Origin: Oscillospiraceae bacterium
Lineage (GTDB): Bacteria > Bacillota > Clostridia > Oscillospirales > Acutalibacteraceae
Length of the DNA: 33,834 nt
Assembly: GCA_022487055.1 (NCBI GenBank)
Contig: JAKVJJ010000018.1
Location: forward strand, 1 to 33,834
Reading direction: 5' to 3'
Position 1 is the first letter of the stretch; every line of letters starts with the position of its first letter. The notes under the pieces were generated by a model. It saw only the letters and a list, made by a program, of their open reading frames with translations, was not told where the DNA came from and ran no database searches. Positions 8,422 through 19,386 of the stretch are shown piece after piece. The translations under genes and the position numbers were made by a program.

Positions 8422-9048
8422 ATGAAAATGACACCAATGTATCGTTTCGCAAAAACACTGCCGCAGATGATTGTGCGTCCCATTCTGCCGGTTCGTGTCC
8501 GTGGCATGGAAAATATGCCAAAAGAAGGGGCAGCCGTCATTTGCTTTAACCATATGCGCAATTCTGACCCGGTTCGCATTTTCTTTGCCAGCCATCGTCA
8601 GATTTTCTTTTTGGGCAAATCGGAACTTTTTGAAAATAAATTTATTGGCTGGGTACTGCGCAGTGTGGGCGTAATTCCAATTCAGCGCGGACGCGGAGAT
8701 ATGACCGCTATTAACTATGCCGGGCAGCATCTGGAGAATGGTGACTTGCTGGGTGTTTTCATTGAAGGAACCCGCAGCAAGGACGGCTCTTTCGGTCAGC
8801 CAAAGGCAGGAGCAGCCATGCTTGCGTGGCGCTATCATGTGCCAGTTATTCCGTGCTGTATTACAGCGAAAGATGGCAAACTGCCAAAAACTTTTCATAA
8901 ATGCTGTGTCACTTATGGCAAACCGCTTTCGCAGGAAGAGCTCGGACTGGTTTCCGGCAAAAGCAGTGAGTTCCGTTCTGCCAGCCGCATGATTATGGAA
9001 AAAATACAGGAAATCCGTGCAGAAGATATCAAGGAGTTTCAGAAATGA
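8422..9048 (+). CDS. plsC: 1-acyl-sn-glycerol-3-phosphate acyltransferase (first copy)
   Basis: 208 residues. The acyltransferase block I is NHMRNSDP (catalytic His44 and Asp49, H-x4-D), block II is around GVIPIQRGRGD, and block III is the intact glycerol-phosphate-binding FIEGTRSKDG (EGTRS at 115-119); block IV includes VPVIPCCI. This is the PlsC family, which adds the second acyl chain to lysophosphatidic acid on the inner membrane surface. It lies 23 bases after cmk and its stop overlaps the start of the second copy in an ATGA arrangement. Because the signature is complete, this copy is the better candidate for the housekeeping enzyme. Confidence 0.9.
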   Translation: MKMTPMYRFAKTLPQMIVRPILPVRVRGMENMPKEGAAVICFNHMRNSDPVRIFFASHRQIFFLGKSELFENKFIGWVLRSVGVIPIQRGRGDMTAINYAGQHLENGDLLGVFIEGTRSKDGSFGQPKAGAAMLAWRYHVPVIPCCITAKDGKLPKTFHKCCVTYGKPLSQEELGLVSGKSSEFRSASRMIMEKIQEIRAEDIKEFQK

Positions 9049-9683
9049 AGCGCCCTAGTTGGTTGTACCGTTTCCTTTATCAGGTCATTTTGCGGATTAC
9101 CACACCGCTGGCGCTGTTGGTTTTGCGTGTGCACTTTCATGGTATCCGAAATATCCCCAAACGTGGTCCTTTCATTCTCTGCTGTAATCACCGCAGTGTG
9201 ATTGATCCGTGGCTTTTGGCAATGGGCTTTCGGCAGCACCTGTATTTTATGGCAAAATATGAGCTTTTTGAGCAGCATAGCTCTGCTGCTGCATGGTTTT
9301 TACGCTCCATGGGTGCTTTCCCCGTCCACCGGGAGCGTGCGGATATGCAAAGCCTGCGCACGGCGGAGAATATTTTGCAGGGCGGGGATGTACTGGGCAT
9401 TTTCCCACAGGGGAAGGTCGTTTTTGACAATTCTCCGTTTCAGCCGAAATCCGGAGCTGTGTTGATTGCTGCCCGTGCAAATGTTCCCATAGTGCCGGCC
9501 TCCATTTGGTGTGATGGCCCATGGAAGCCATGCAGGAAAGTAACTATTCGCATAGGAAAAACGCTTCCTGCTGAAATTTTTTCCGGTGCAGGAAAAGACC
9601 GGCAGAAGCTGCGGCAGTGTGCAAAACTGCTGGCGGATACGATCAATCAGCAGTTGGAAATGGGGCATGATTCTTGCAGATAG
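9045..9683 (+). CDS. PlsC-family acyltransferase (second, divergent copy)
   Basis: 212 residues overlapping the first copy by four bases (ATGA). Block I is intact as NHRSVIDP (His49, Asp54), and GAFPVHRERAD is block II. Block III, normally FPEGTRS, reads FPQGKVVFDNSPFQ (120-133): the Glu is Gln and the Thr-Arg pair is lost. That block binds the phosphate of the glycerol acceptor, so a different acceptor or weaker activity is possible. The first 25 or so residues are hydrophobic and probably lie against the membrane. It overlaps the next gene by ten bases. Being a PlsC-fold protein is near certain; its acceptor and direction of specialisation are inferred. Confidence 0.85.
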   Translation: MKRPSWLYRFLYQVILRITTPLALLVLRVHFHGIRNIPKRGPFILCCNHRSVIDPWLLAMGFRQHLYFMAKYELFEQHSSAAAWFLRSMGAFPVHRERADMQSLRTAENILQGGDVLGIFPQGKVVFDNSPFQPKSGAVLIAARANVPIVPASIWCDGPWKPCRKVTIRIGKTLPAEIFSGAGKDRQKLRQCAKLLADTINQQLEMGHDSCR

Positions 9684-11647
9684 AAGTAGCAAAATCGGCG
9701 GGATTCTGTTTTGGAGTCAACCGTGCGGTTACAATGGTGGAGGATTTGCTTCGGGATGGGCAGCAGGTTTGCACGCTCGGGCCGATTATTCACAATCCGC
9801 AGACACTGCACCGTTTAGAGACACTGGGTGCTGCTGTGGTGGATGAACCGGAGCAGGCACCGGCCGGCAGCACATTGGTTATCCGCAGTCACGGTGTCCC
9901 CAAAATTGTGCGGGAACGGATTGACCGGCTGCCGGTTAAATGTGCGGATGCGACCTGCCCGTTTGTGGCTAAAATACATCGAATTGTTGCTGAAGAAGGC
10001 AGGCAGGGCAGAGTAGTGCTGATAGCTGGCAATCAGCAGCATCCAGAGGTGCAGGGAATATTAGGGCACTGCACCGGCCCGGCTTTTGCCTTCAATTCTG
10101 CTGAGGAACTGACAGATGATGCGGAAAATTGGGGCTTTTCCGGGGAAAGTGCTGTATCTGTGGTGGCTCAAACGACTTTTAGTGTTGCAGAATGGCGAAA
10201 ATGCCTGAAAATACTGAAAAAGGTATATACAAACGTCAAAATTTTTGATACAATATGTAATGCGACTGCTGTACGCCAATCAGAGGCTGAATCAATGGCA
10301 CAAACTTGTGATGCCATGATTGTCCTTGGCGGAAGGCAGAGCTCCAATACGGCCAAGCTTTATGAGGTGTGCAAAAGGTACACCAAGACTGTCTTCGCGC
10401 AGTCAGCGGCCGAAATTTCCCCCGCGGATTTTGTGGGGGTGCGTCATTTAGGTATTACTGCCGGTGCCTCCACACCGGCAAGCATAATAAAGGAGGTACT
10501 TGTTACCATGGCAGAAATCAATGAGGGTGTGCAAAACCCGGAAACCGCAGAAGGCGGTGATAACTTTGCAGAGATGCTCGAGGAATCTCTGAAAAGTTTA
10601 AATACAGATGAAAAGGTACACGGTGTTGTTGTTGGTATCACTCCGACCGAAGTGTTGGTCGATGTGGGCCGTAAACAGGCCGGGTTTGTTCCGCTTTCCG
10701 AGCTGACTTCAGATCCGGGTGCCAAAACCGATGAGTTGGTAAAAATCGGCGATGAAATGGATTTGCTCATCATGCGTACAAACGATCAGGAGGGCACAAT
10801 CATGCTTTCCAAGCGCCGTCTGGATGCTGCAAAGGGTTGGGACGAAATCGTTGCTGCTGAAGAGAGTCAGGAAATCCTTACCGGCATAGTTGTTGAGGTC
10901 GTTAAGGGTGGCGTAATCGCTGTTACCAAGGGCGTGCGTGTCTTTATTCCGGCTTCTCAGGCAACTGCTTCCCGCAATGACCCGCTGGATGCACTGCTCA
11001 AGAAAGAAGTTAAATTCCGCATTATCGAAGTTAACCGCAGTCGTCGCCGTGCAGTTGGTTCCATCCGCTCTGTCTTGAAGGACAAGCAGAAGGAAATGGC
11101 TGAGAAGTTCTGGGAAACTGCTGAAGAAGGCAAAGAGTATGACGGTGTCGTTAAGTCTCTGACTTCTTATGGCGCGTTTGTTGACCTTGGCGGTATTGAC
11201 GGCATGATTCATATAAGCGAGCTTTCCTGGACACGCATTAAGCATCCGAGCGAAGTTGTTAATGTCGGCGACAAGGTCCATGTGTACATTAAGGGCCTTG
11301 ACCATGAAAAGGGCAAGATTTCTCTTGGCTATAAGCGTCAGGAGGACAGCCCGTGGGAAGTGCTGAAGCGCGATTATCCGGTTGGCTCAGTTGTGGAAGC
11401 AACTGTTGTCGGCATGACCTCTTTCGGCGCCTTTGCACGCATCATCCCCGGCATCGATGGCCTGATTCATATTTCTCAGATTGCTGACCACCGCATTGAG
11501 AAGCCTCAGGATGTGCTTACGATGGGCCAGACCGTTAAGGCCGTTATCACTGACATCGATTTTGACCGCCATCGTGTCAGCCTTTCCATCCGCCAGCTCT
11601 TGGAGGATAATGAAAAGTCCGAAACAGCCGACGAGTCTGCTGAATAA
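9674..11647 (+). CDS. ispH: 4-hydroxy-3-methylbut-2-enyl diphosphate reductase fused to ribosomal protein S1
   Basis: 657 residues from a TTG start overlapping the preceding gene. Residues 1-280 are IspH, the last enzyme of the MEP isoprenoid pathway: iron-sulfur ligands Cys12, Cys95 and Cys195, substrate-contacting His40, His73 and His123, and the HPE motif at 123-125 with Glu125 as proton donor. Residues from about 305 hold four S1 RNA-binding domains (roughly 308-385, 393-465, 478-548 and 563-635); the last two, with SYGAFVDLGGIDGMIHISELSW and SFGAFARIIPGIDGLIHISQI, are closest to consensus. S1-like proteins help mRNA bind the 30S subunit. The fusion is known in Clostridia. An internal ribosome binding site before Met279 could yield S1 alone (separate entry). 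A strong terminator follows. Confidence 0.93.
   Translation: MQIEVAKSAGFCFGVNRAVTMVEDLLRDGQQVCTLGPIIHNPQTLHRLETLGAAVVDEPEQAPAGSTLVIRSHGVPKIVRERIDRLPVKCADATCPFVAKIHRIVAEEGRQGRVVLIAGNQQHPEVQGILGHCTGPAFAFNSAEELTDDAENWGFSGESAVSVVAQTTFSVAEWRKCLKILKKVYTNVKIFDTICNATAVRQSEAESMAQTCDAMIVLGGRQSSNTAKLYEVCKRYTKTVFAQSAAEISPADFVGVRHLGITAGASTPASIIKEVLVTMAEINEGVQNPETAEGGDNFAEMLEESLKSLNTDEKVHGVVVGITPTEVLVDVGRKQAGFVPLSELTSDPGAKTDELVKIGDEMDLLIMRTNDQEGTIMLSKRRLDAAKGWDEIVAAEESQEILTGIVVEVVKGGVIAVTKGVRVFIPASQATASRNDPLDALLKKEVKFRIIEVNRSRRRAVGSIRSVLKDKQKEMAEKFWETAEEGKEYDGVVKSLTSYGAFVDLGGIDGMIHISELSWTRIKHPSEVVNVGDKVHVYIKGLDHEKGKISLGYKRQEDSPWEVLKRDYPVGSVVEATVVGMTSFGAFARIIPGIDGLIHISQIADHRIEKPQDVLTMGQTVKAVITDIDFDRHRVSLSIRQLLEDNEKSETADESAE
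10489..10510 (+). promoter_or_regulatory. Internal ribosome binding site and ATG at the IspH/S1 junction
   Basis: AAAGGAGG (10489-10496) lies 11 bases before an in-frame ATG (10508) that opens MAEINEGVQN, exactly at the domain junction of the fusion. It is a better translation signal than that of the annotated TTG start. Independent translation of a 379-residue S1 protein is inferred. Confidence 0.6.
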
Positions 11648-11659
11648 TTTAGAAACATC

Positions 11660-11700
11660 AGGCGTGCAAAGGGACCATCGGTTTCTTTGCACGCCTTTCT
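11660..11700 (+). terminator. Intrinsic terminator after ispH-S1
   Basis: A perfect 12-bp stem, AGGCGTGCAAAG (11660-11671) with CTTTGCACGCCT (11685-11696), 13-base loop, then a T-rich tail. It separates the cmk operon from yunB. Confidence 0.9.
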
Positions 11701-11776
11701 ATATTTTCTGGAACCCTTTTTTTACCTTTTGCTATACTGGTATAGAAAAATAAAGCAGTGTGGTGGAGGCAAAATT

Positions 11777-14429
<2,653 letters not shown>

Positions 14430-14462
14430 CAGTGATGATTTATAGAATTAAAGGAGATTTAT

Positions 14463-14771
14463 ATGCTGACAAGTAAACAGCGTGCATACCTGCGCGGATT
14501 GGCAAACCCGATTGAAACAATTTTGATGGTTGGAAAGGGTGGCCTTTCTTCCGATATTGTTTGTCAGGCAGATGCAGCTTTGCTCAAACGGGAGTTGATT
14601 AAAGGTCGTGTCCTGCCGGAAACTTGCCCGGTTTCTGTTAAGGAAGCAGCAGAGCATCTTGCGCAGGAAACCCATTCAGAGGTTGTGCAGGTGATTGGTT
14701 CGCGTTTCATCCTTTATCGAAAAAATGAAAAAGAACCCAAAATCACTCTTCCCAAAGCCAGAAAAAAGTAA
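14463..14771 (+). CDS. yhbY: YhbY family RNA-binding protein (CRM domain)
   Basis: 102 residues with AAAGGAG upstream. The whole protein is one CRM domain: LTSKQRAYLRGLANPIETILMVGKGG at the start carries the GxxG-type loop (GKGG) that contacts RNA, and VVQVIGSRFILYRKN forms the last strands. Family members associate with pre-50S ribosomal particles. The basic C-terminal tail is short (LPKARKK). It lies between ligA and nadD, and the order yhbY-nadD-yqeK-rsfS is a widespread Gram-positive arrangement, which supports the call. Confidence 0.93.
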   Translation: MLTSKQRAYLRGLANPIETILMVGKGGLSSDIVCQADAALLKRELIKGRVLPETCPVSVKEAAEHLAQETHSEVVQVIGSRFILYRKNEKEPKITLPKARKK

Positions 14772-14809
14772 TACAATAAAATGATAGGTCAGGAGATGTG
14801 CAGAAAGAA

Positions 14810-15415
14810 ATGGACAAGCTTCTGATATATGGCGGCACCTTTAATCCAATTCATTACGGACATCTGCATCTGGTTAAGAATTTTGCAGAGGTTATCGGAG
14901 CGCAGCAGGTGATACTGATGCCAGCGAAAACGCCTCCGCATAAGGCAGTCAAACATTTGGTATCTGCACAGCATCGGCTTGAAATGTGTCGTCTTGCTGT
15001 GCAGGGCACCGGTTGGCAGGTAAGTGATTTGGAAATATGCCGCAGCACACCAAGCTATACAGCCGACACGCTGGCACAACTTTCAGCGCTGTATCCGCAC
15101 ACGAAACTTTACTTTTTGACTGGGGAGGATATGTTTCTAACATTGCTTTCCTGGTACGAGCCGGAGCGAATCTTGCATTATGCGACGATTTGTGCCGCGC
15201 CAAGAAGTACAGACGGACTTGCGCGGATGGTTGCCTGTGCCTGGCGCATTCGGCTGGCTGGCGGTCATACGTTGGTGTGGAATATCCCTTATCTGCCGAT
15301 TTCTTCCACACAAGTGCGCACGGCTGTGCGGGATGGACAGAGTATCAGCCAAATGGTGCCCCCTGCCGTAGAATCTTATATCAGACAAAATTCTTTGTAT
15401 GAGGAGTCGGATTAA
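14810..15415 (+). CDS. nadD: Nicotinate-nucleotide adenylyltransferase
   Basis: 201 residues if started at ATG 14810; a GTG at 14798 is also in frame but sits only two bases from the AGGAG, too close for use. The nucleotidyltransferase signature is GGTFNPIHYGHL (8-19, including H15xGH18) and the second ATP-binding motif is ISSTQVR (164-170). It converts nicotinate mononucleotide to deamido-NAD in the cytoplasm. It is followed directly by yqeK, whose GTG start touches its stop codon, so translation is probably coupled. In the same transcript is ligA, which uses NAD. Confidence 0.93.
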   Translation: MDKLLIYGGTFNPIHYGHLHLVKNFAEVIGAQQVILMPAKTPPHKAVKHLVSAQHRLEMCRLAVQGTGWQVSDLEICRSTPSYTADTLAQLSALYPHTKLYFLTGEDMFLTLLSWYEPERILHYATICAAPRSTDGLARMVACAWRIRLAGGHTLVWNIPYLPISSTQVRTAVRDGQSISQMVPPAVESYIRQNSLYEESD

Positions 15416-15997
15416 GTGGATATTACAGAATATAGAAGAGTTATCCGTCAACTTTTGGGGGACTATCGGTTTCATCATTCCATTTGTGTTAGTGAAGCCG
15501 CGGTTGAGCTTGCCAAAGTGTATGGTGCGGACCCGGAGAAAGCCCAGATGGCAGGTACGTTGCATGATGTGATGAAGGATATTCCGCATGATGAACAGAT
15601 GGAAAAAATGCGGGAATACAATATTCACCTTACCACGGAAGAACAGTATGCACCAAAGCTCTGGCACGCAATTCTGGGAGAAGCTTATTTGCGGAATGTA
15701 TTGGGCATCATTGATCCTGAAATTCTGGGTGCGGTGCGATATCATACCACAGGCAAGGCCGGCATGACACTGATGGAGCAGATTGTCTTTACAGCCGATT
15801 TCATTTCGGCTGATCGTACTTATGACGGGGTGGAGAAATTCCGGAAAACAGCAAAGAAAAATCTGACACAAGTTATGCATCAGGAACTTGCTTATACGAT
15901 TGCCAAGCTGGCAAAAGACGGTGTACCAATTCATCCGGACACTCTTGCAGCTTATAATGAAATTTCAATCCAAATTATTTCACAAAAGAAAGGCTGA
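15416..15997 (+). CDS. yqeK: YqeK, HD-domain symmetrical diadenosine tetraphosphatase
   Basis: 193 residues beginning at GTG directly after the nadD stop; GAGGAG lies upstream within nadD. The HD-type metal site is complete: His21, His50-Asp51 (in LHDVMKD), His84, His110 (in YHTTGK) and Asp128. Members split Ap4A into two ADP and are linked to stress signalling. It sits between nadD and rsfS as in many Firmicutes. No membrane segment. The family call is firm; the Ap4A substrate comes from studied homologues. Confidence 0.93.
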   Translation: MDITEYRRVIRQLLGDYRFHHSICVSEAAVELAKVYGADPEKAQMAGTLHDVMKDIPHDEQMEKMREYNIHLTTEEQYAPKLWHAILGEAYLRNVLGIIDPEILGAVRYHTTGKAGMTLMEQIVFTADFISADRTYDGVEKFRKTAKKNLTQVMHQELAYTIAKLAKDGVPIHPDTLAAYNEISIQIISQKKG

Positions 15998-16001
15998 TTA
16001 C

Positions 16002-16364
16002 ATGGAATCAAAAGCGTTGGCTGAGGCAGCCGTTCGAATCTTAGACACGAAAAAAGCAAAAGCATTGAAGATGATTAGAATTTCCGATATTTCCAGTCTG
16101 GCAGACTATTTTGTCCTTGCGACCGGTACCAGCAGTACGCACGTTAAGGCGCTGGCGGATGAAGTGGAATTTCAGCTGAAGGAAACACAGAAAATTGCGC
16201 CGGACCATGAGGAAGGTTATCGCAGCAATTCTTGGATTTTGTTGGACTATGGTTCGGTGGTTATCCATGTGTTTACTCCGGATGCCCGCGAGTTCTATGA
16301 CCTTGACCGCTTGTGGAAAGACGGTACTGCGGAGGATATTTCCGGCTTGATGACAGCGGAATGA
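16002..16364 (+). CDS. rsfS: Ribosome silencing factor RsfS (iojap/YbeB)
   Basis: 120 residues from the ATG at 16002, four bases after the yqeK stop, with AAGAAAGG upstream; a longer frame from 15888 would lie inside yqeK. The single domain shows KALKMIRISDISSLADYFVLATGTSSTHVKALADE and the C-terminal SWILLDYGSVVIHVFTPDAREFYDLDRLW that define the family. RsfS binds ribosomal protein uL14 and stops subunit joining when nutrients are scarce. It is followed by leuS after 38 bases. Confidence 0.95.
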   Translation: MESKALAEAAVRILDTKKAKALKMIRISDISSLADYFVLATGTSSTHVKALADEVEFQLKETQKIAPDHEEGYRSNSWILLDYGSVVIHVFTPDAREFYDLDRLWKDGTAEDISGLMTAE

Positions 16365-16402
16365 AGCATTTTACGAAGCTTTAAGAATAGAGGGTAAGAG
16401 CA

Positions 16403-18814
16403 ATGAAATACGACCATAAGGCAATCGAAAAAAAATGGCAGGACGCGTGGGAAAAGGCGGGCGTCTTTCATGCGGAGAACAACAGCACCAAACCCAAATA
16501 TTTTGCGCTGATTGAGTTCCCGTATCCGTCCGGACAGGGACTGCATGTTGGTCATCCGCGTCCTTATACTGCACTGGATATTATCGCCCGCAAGCGCCGT
16601 ATGCAGGGCTATAATGTGCTGTATCCAATCGGCTGGGATGCTTTTGGCCTGCCGACGGAAAACTATGCCATTAAGAATCATATCCATCCTGCACAGGTCA
16701 CAAAAAAGAATGTGGCCCGTTTTAAAGAACAGATTAAAAGCCTTGGCATTTCCTTTGACTGGAGCCGTGAAATCAATACAACGGATCCCGAATACTATAA
16801 ATGGACGCAGTGGATTTTCCTGCAGCTCTTTAAACATGGTCTTGCTTATAAAAAAGAGATGAATGTCAACTGGTGTACCGGCTGCAAATGTGTGCTGGCA
16901 AACGAGGAAGTCGTTGAGGGTGTTTGCGAGCGCTGCGGCAGCCCGGTTGTGCATAAGGTAAAGAGTCAATGGATGCTGAAGATTACGGACTATGCACAGA
17001 AGCTGATTGACGGTCTGGATGATGTGGATTATCCGGAACGTGTGAAGACACAGCAGAAGAATTGGATAGGCCGCAGTGAGGGCGCCGAGGTCGATTTTAA
17101 GACAACGGCAGGGGATACCCTGACAGTTTATACCACACGTCCGGACACCCTTTTTGGTGCCACATACATGGTCATTTCTCCGGAACATCCCTATATTGAA
17201 AAGTGGAAAGACCGTCTTGGCAATCTGGATGCGATTCGCGATTATCAGAAAAAGGCTGCCCGCAAGAGTGAGTTCGAGCGTGCGGAAGTTGCAAAAGATA
17301 AGACAGGTGTCAAACTGGAGGGCGTTTCCGCGGTCAATCCGGTTAACGGAAAAGAAATTCCGATTTTTATTTCTGATTATGTGCTGATGACTTACGGTAC
17401 CGGTGCCATCATGGCTGTGCCGGCGCATGATACCCGTGACTGGGCATTTGCAAAGAAATTTGGTCTGCCGATTATAGAAGTTGTTAAGGGCGGAGATGTA
17501 GAGAAAGAGCCGTTTACAGATTGTGCTTCCGGTGAAATGGTCAATTCTGGGTTTTTAAATGGCTTGACCGTGGAGCAGGCGAAGCAGAAAATCAAGGACT
17601 ACATGGAAGAAAAAGGCTTTGGACACCGCAAAGTTAATTATAAGCTGCGTGACTGGGTTTTCGCTCGTCAGCGTTATTGGGGCGAACCAATTCCGATTGT
17701 ACACTGCGATAAATGTGGCTATGTGCCGGTGCCGGAGGAGCAGCTTCCCATTCGCCTGCCGGAAGTGGAGAGCTATGAGCTAACAGACGACGGCGAATCT
17801 CCGCTGGCAAAGATGACAGATTGGGTCAACACCACCTGCCCGAAGTGCGGCGGTCCGGCTAAGCGTGAAACAGACACCATGCCGCAGTGGGCGGGTTCTT
17901 CCTGGTACTTCCTGCGTTATACCGACCCACACAACGATAAGGCCTTTGCGGGCAAAGAGGCTATGAAGTATTGGCTACCGGTGGATTGGTACAACGGTGG
18001 CATGGAACATACGACGCTGCATCTGCTTTACAGCCGTTTTTGGCATAAATTCCTGTATGACATTGGCGAAGTGCCCACTCCGGAGCCATATGCAAAGCGT
18101 ACAAGCCATGGTATGATTCTCGGTGAAAACGGCGAAAAGATGAGCAAATCCCGCGGCAATGTGGTCAATCCGGATGATGTGGTCAATGAATATGGTGCGG
18201 ATACGCTGCGTCTGTACGAAATGTTCATCGGCGACTTTGAAAAAGCCGCGCCATGGAATACTTCCAGCATGAAGGGCTGCCGTCGTTTTGTTGAGCGCTA
18301 TTTTGCGCTTCAGAACATTCTCGTTCCCGGGGACAAGATTCGCCCGGAGATGGAAGGCCCATTTAATAAGACGATTAAAAAAGTCAGCGAGGATATTGAG
18401 AATCTAAAGTTCAATACCGCAATCGCGGCACTGATGTCCTTACTGAACGGTATTGCCGCAAACGGTGCGATTAACCGTGAGGAAATGCGCATTTTCACGT
18501 TGCTGCTTGACCCGTTTGCGCCTCATGTTGCGGAAGAAGTATGGGCCAATCTGCAGTATAACGATCAGTTGGCATGTCAGCAGCCTTGGCCTGCTTATGA
18601 TGACAGCAAGTGTCAGGATGCTTCCATTGAGATTGCGGTACAGGTAAATGGCAAAGTTCGCGCTCACATTACGCTGCCTGCGGATGTAACGAAAGATGCT
18701 GTTCTGGAAACTGCAAAAGCAAATGAAAAAATCGCCATAGAAATTAACGGCAAAAGTCTGGTAAAAGAAATTTATGTGCCCGGCAAGCTGGTTAATCTGG
18801 TGGTAAAGGGCTGA
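16403..18814 (+). CDS. leuS: Leucyl-tRNA synthetase
   Basis: 803 residues, complete. The class I motifs are HVGH (48-51, within [14 protein letters not shown]) and KMSKS (579-583). The CP1 editing domain follows the first half-site, with [22 protein letters not shown] providing the threonine-rich editing pocket; a zinc-binding set of CxxC pairs is seen around 155-175 and again near 430-490. [20 protein letters not shown] and the C-terminal anticodon-binding and LeuS-specific domains close the protein. It charges tRNA-Leu in the cytoplasm. It is the last gene of the yunB-ligA run and is followed by a terminator. No T-box leader was seen in the 38 bases before it, unlike many Firmicute synthetase genes. 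Confidence 0.97.
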   Translation: MKYDHKAIEKKWQDAWEKAGVFHAENNSTKPKYFALIEFPYPSGQGLHVGHPRPYTALDIIARKRRMQGYNVLYPIGWDAFGLPTENYAIKNHIHPAQVTKKNVARFKEQIKSLGISFDWSREINTTDPEYYKWTQWIFLQLFKHGLAYKKEMNVNWCTGCKCVLANEEVVEGVCERCGSPVVHKVKSQWMLKITDYAQKLIDGLDDVDYPERVKTQQKNWIGRSEGAEVDFKTTAGDTLTVYTTRPDTLFGATYMVISPEHPYIEKWKDRLGNLDAIRDYQKKAARKSEFERAEVAKDKTGVKLEGVSAVNPVNGKEIPIFISDYVLMTYGTGAIMAVPAHDTRDWAFAKKFGLPIIEVVKGGDVEKEPFTDCASGEMVNSGFLNGLTVEQAKQKIKDYMEEKGFGHRKVNYKLRDWVFARQRYWGEPIPIVHCDKCGYVPVPEEQLPIRLPEVESYELTDDGESPLAKMTDWVNTTCPKCGGPAKRETDTMPQWAGSSWYFLRYTDPHNDKAFAGKEAMKYWLPVDWYNGGMEHTTLHLLYSRFWHKFLYDIGEVPTPEPYAKRTSHGMILGENGEKMSKSRGNVVNPDDVVNEYGADTLRLYEMFIGDFEKAAPWNTSSMKGCRRFVERYFALQNILVPGDKIRPEMEGPFNKTIKKVSEDIENLKFNTAIAALMSLLNGIAANGAINREEMRIFTLLLDPFAPHVAEEVWANLQYNDQLACQQPWPAYDDSKCQDASIEIAVQVNGKVRAHITLPADVTKDAVLETAKANEKIAIEINGKSLVKEIYVPGKLVNLVVKG

Positions 18815-18817
18815 TGT

Positions 18818-18854
18818 AAAAGCCGATTTTCTGAAAATAGGTGGCCGGCTTTTT
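18818..18854 (+). terminator. Intrinsic terminator after leuS
   Basis: AAAAGCCG (18818-18825) pairs with CGGCTTTT (18846-18853); the 20-base loop contains a small ATTTT/AAAAT hairpin, and T residues follow. It closes the long operon. Confidence 0.8.
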
Positions 18855-18904
18855 GCGTATTTCCTGTCAAAAAAAGTGCATACTGTCCGTGAGGTGATAG
18901 AAAA

Positions 18905-19090
18905 ATGGACAGCATGTATTACGGCGCAGTCTTTCCGTATATGCTCACCCGGTTTTTCAACAGCACGCCGGATTTGCAGGACGAGTTTCTTTCTTTGCCG
19001 GAGGATGCGCAGCAGGAGATTTTGAGTCACGATATTCATTCCGAGCAGGAACTGCGGGATAACATCCATTTGTGCATGGAAAAGGCATGA
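18905..19090 (+). CDS. Small uncharacterised protein, 61 residues
   Basis: Starts at ATG with GAGGTG about ten bases upstream and is enclosed by two terminators (18818-18854 and 19099-19129), so it is an independent small gene. The sequence begins MDSMYYGAVFPYMLTRFF and continues acidic and helical (LSLPEDAQQEILSHDIHSEQELRDNI). No signal peptide, transmembrane helix or cysteine pair is evident; composition is normal for its neighbours. I do not recognise a family. The clear ribosome binding site, coding-like composition and dedicated terminator support it as real. Function unknown. Confidence 0.65.
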   Translation: MDSMYYGAVFPYMLTRFFNSTPDLQDEFLSLPEDAQQEILSHDIHSEQELRDNIHLCMEKA

Positions 19091-19098
19091 GTTTTTAC

Positions 19099-19129
19099 AA
19101 AGAGCGGAGTGATAAGCTTCGCTCTTTTC
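19099..19129 (+). terminator. Intrinsic terminator of the 61-residue gene
   Basis: AAAGAGCGGAG (19099-19109) pairs with CTTCGCTCTTT (19117-19127) with one G-U pair and a seven-base loop, then a short T run. Confidence 0.75.
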
Positions 19130-19212
19130 GTATATTTTCCGAATTTATTAAAATTTGTAGTATGCAAATCAGAAAAGAAACAGAAGTGTAACCATCTGCA
19201 CAGGGCTGTAAC

Positions 19213-19242
19213 TTGATTTACTAGGGCTTTTTGTGTTATAAT
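19213..19242 (+). promoter_or_regulatory. Promoter of the PASTA/kinase-like gene
   Basis: TTGATT (19213-19218) and a perfect TATAAT (19237-19242) with an 18-base spacer. Transcription from about 19249 gives a leader of some 138 bases, unusually long here. An ATTGAA/TTCAAT hairpin (19251-19256 with 19271-19276) would form at the 5' end. Confidence 0.65.
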
Positions 19243-19321
19243 ATTACCCTATTGAATTACAAATCGGTGTTTCAATATTGTTTAAAATTTAGTCATACAG
19301 AGCAGAATCTTTTTGTTCAGA

Positions 19322-19384
19322 CCACGCAGGAGTTTAATGCCTGCGCATTTCTGTGTGGCAATTCAGTTTAAAAGGAGCAGGCAT
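19322..19384 (+). promoter_or_regulatory. Leader with alternative pairings covering the ribosome binding site
   Basis: ATGCCTGC (19337-19344) is the exact complement of GCAGGCAT (19377-19384), which overlaps the end of the AAAGGAG ribosome binding site and the spacer before the ATG at 19387. CCACGCAG (19322-19329) pairs with CTGTGTGG (19351-19358) over eight bases with one G-U, leaving the first strand in the loop, so both helices together would make an H-type pseudoknot. A competing hairpin, CGCAGG (19325-19330) with CCTGCG (19340-19345), would free the site. The complementarity is seen; control of translation is inferred. It matches no riboswitch class that I recognise. Confidence 0.4.
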
Positions 19385-19386
19385 CT

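Noticed and set aside
16365-16402. T-box riboswitch before leuS
   Set aside because: The gap is 38 bases, too short for a T-box, and no terminator/antiterminator pair is present.
16295-17428. Long minus-strand frame (377 codons) opposite rsfS/leuS
   Set aside because: It lies antisense to the unambiguous leuS and rsfS genes, has no ribosome binding site and shows Cys/His/Arg-rich shadow composition.
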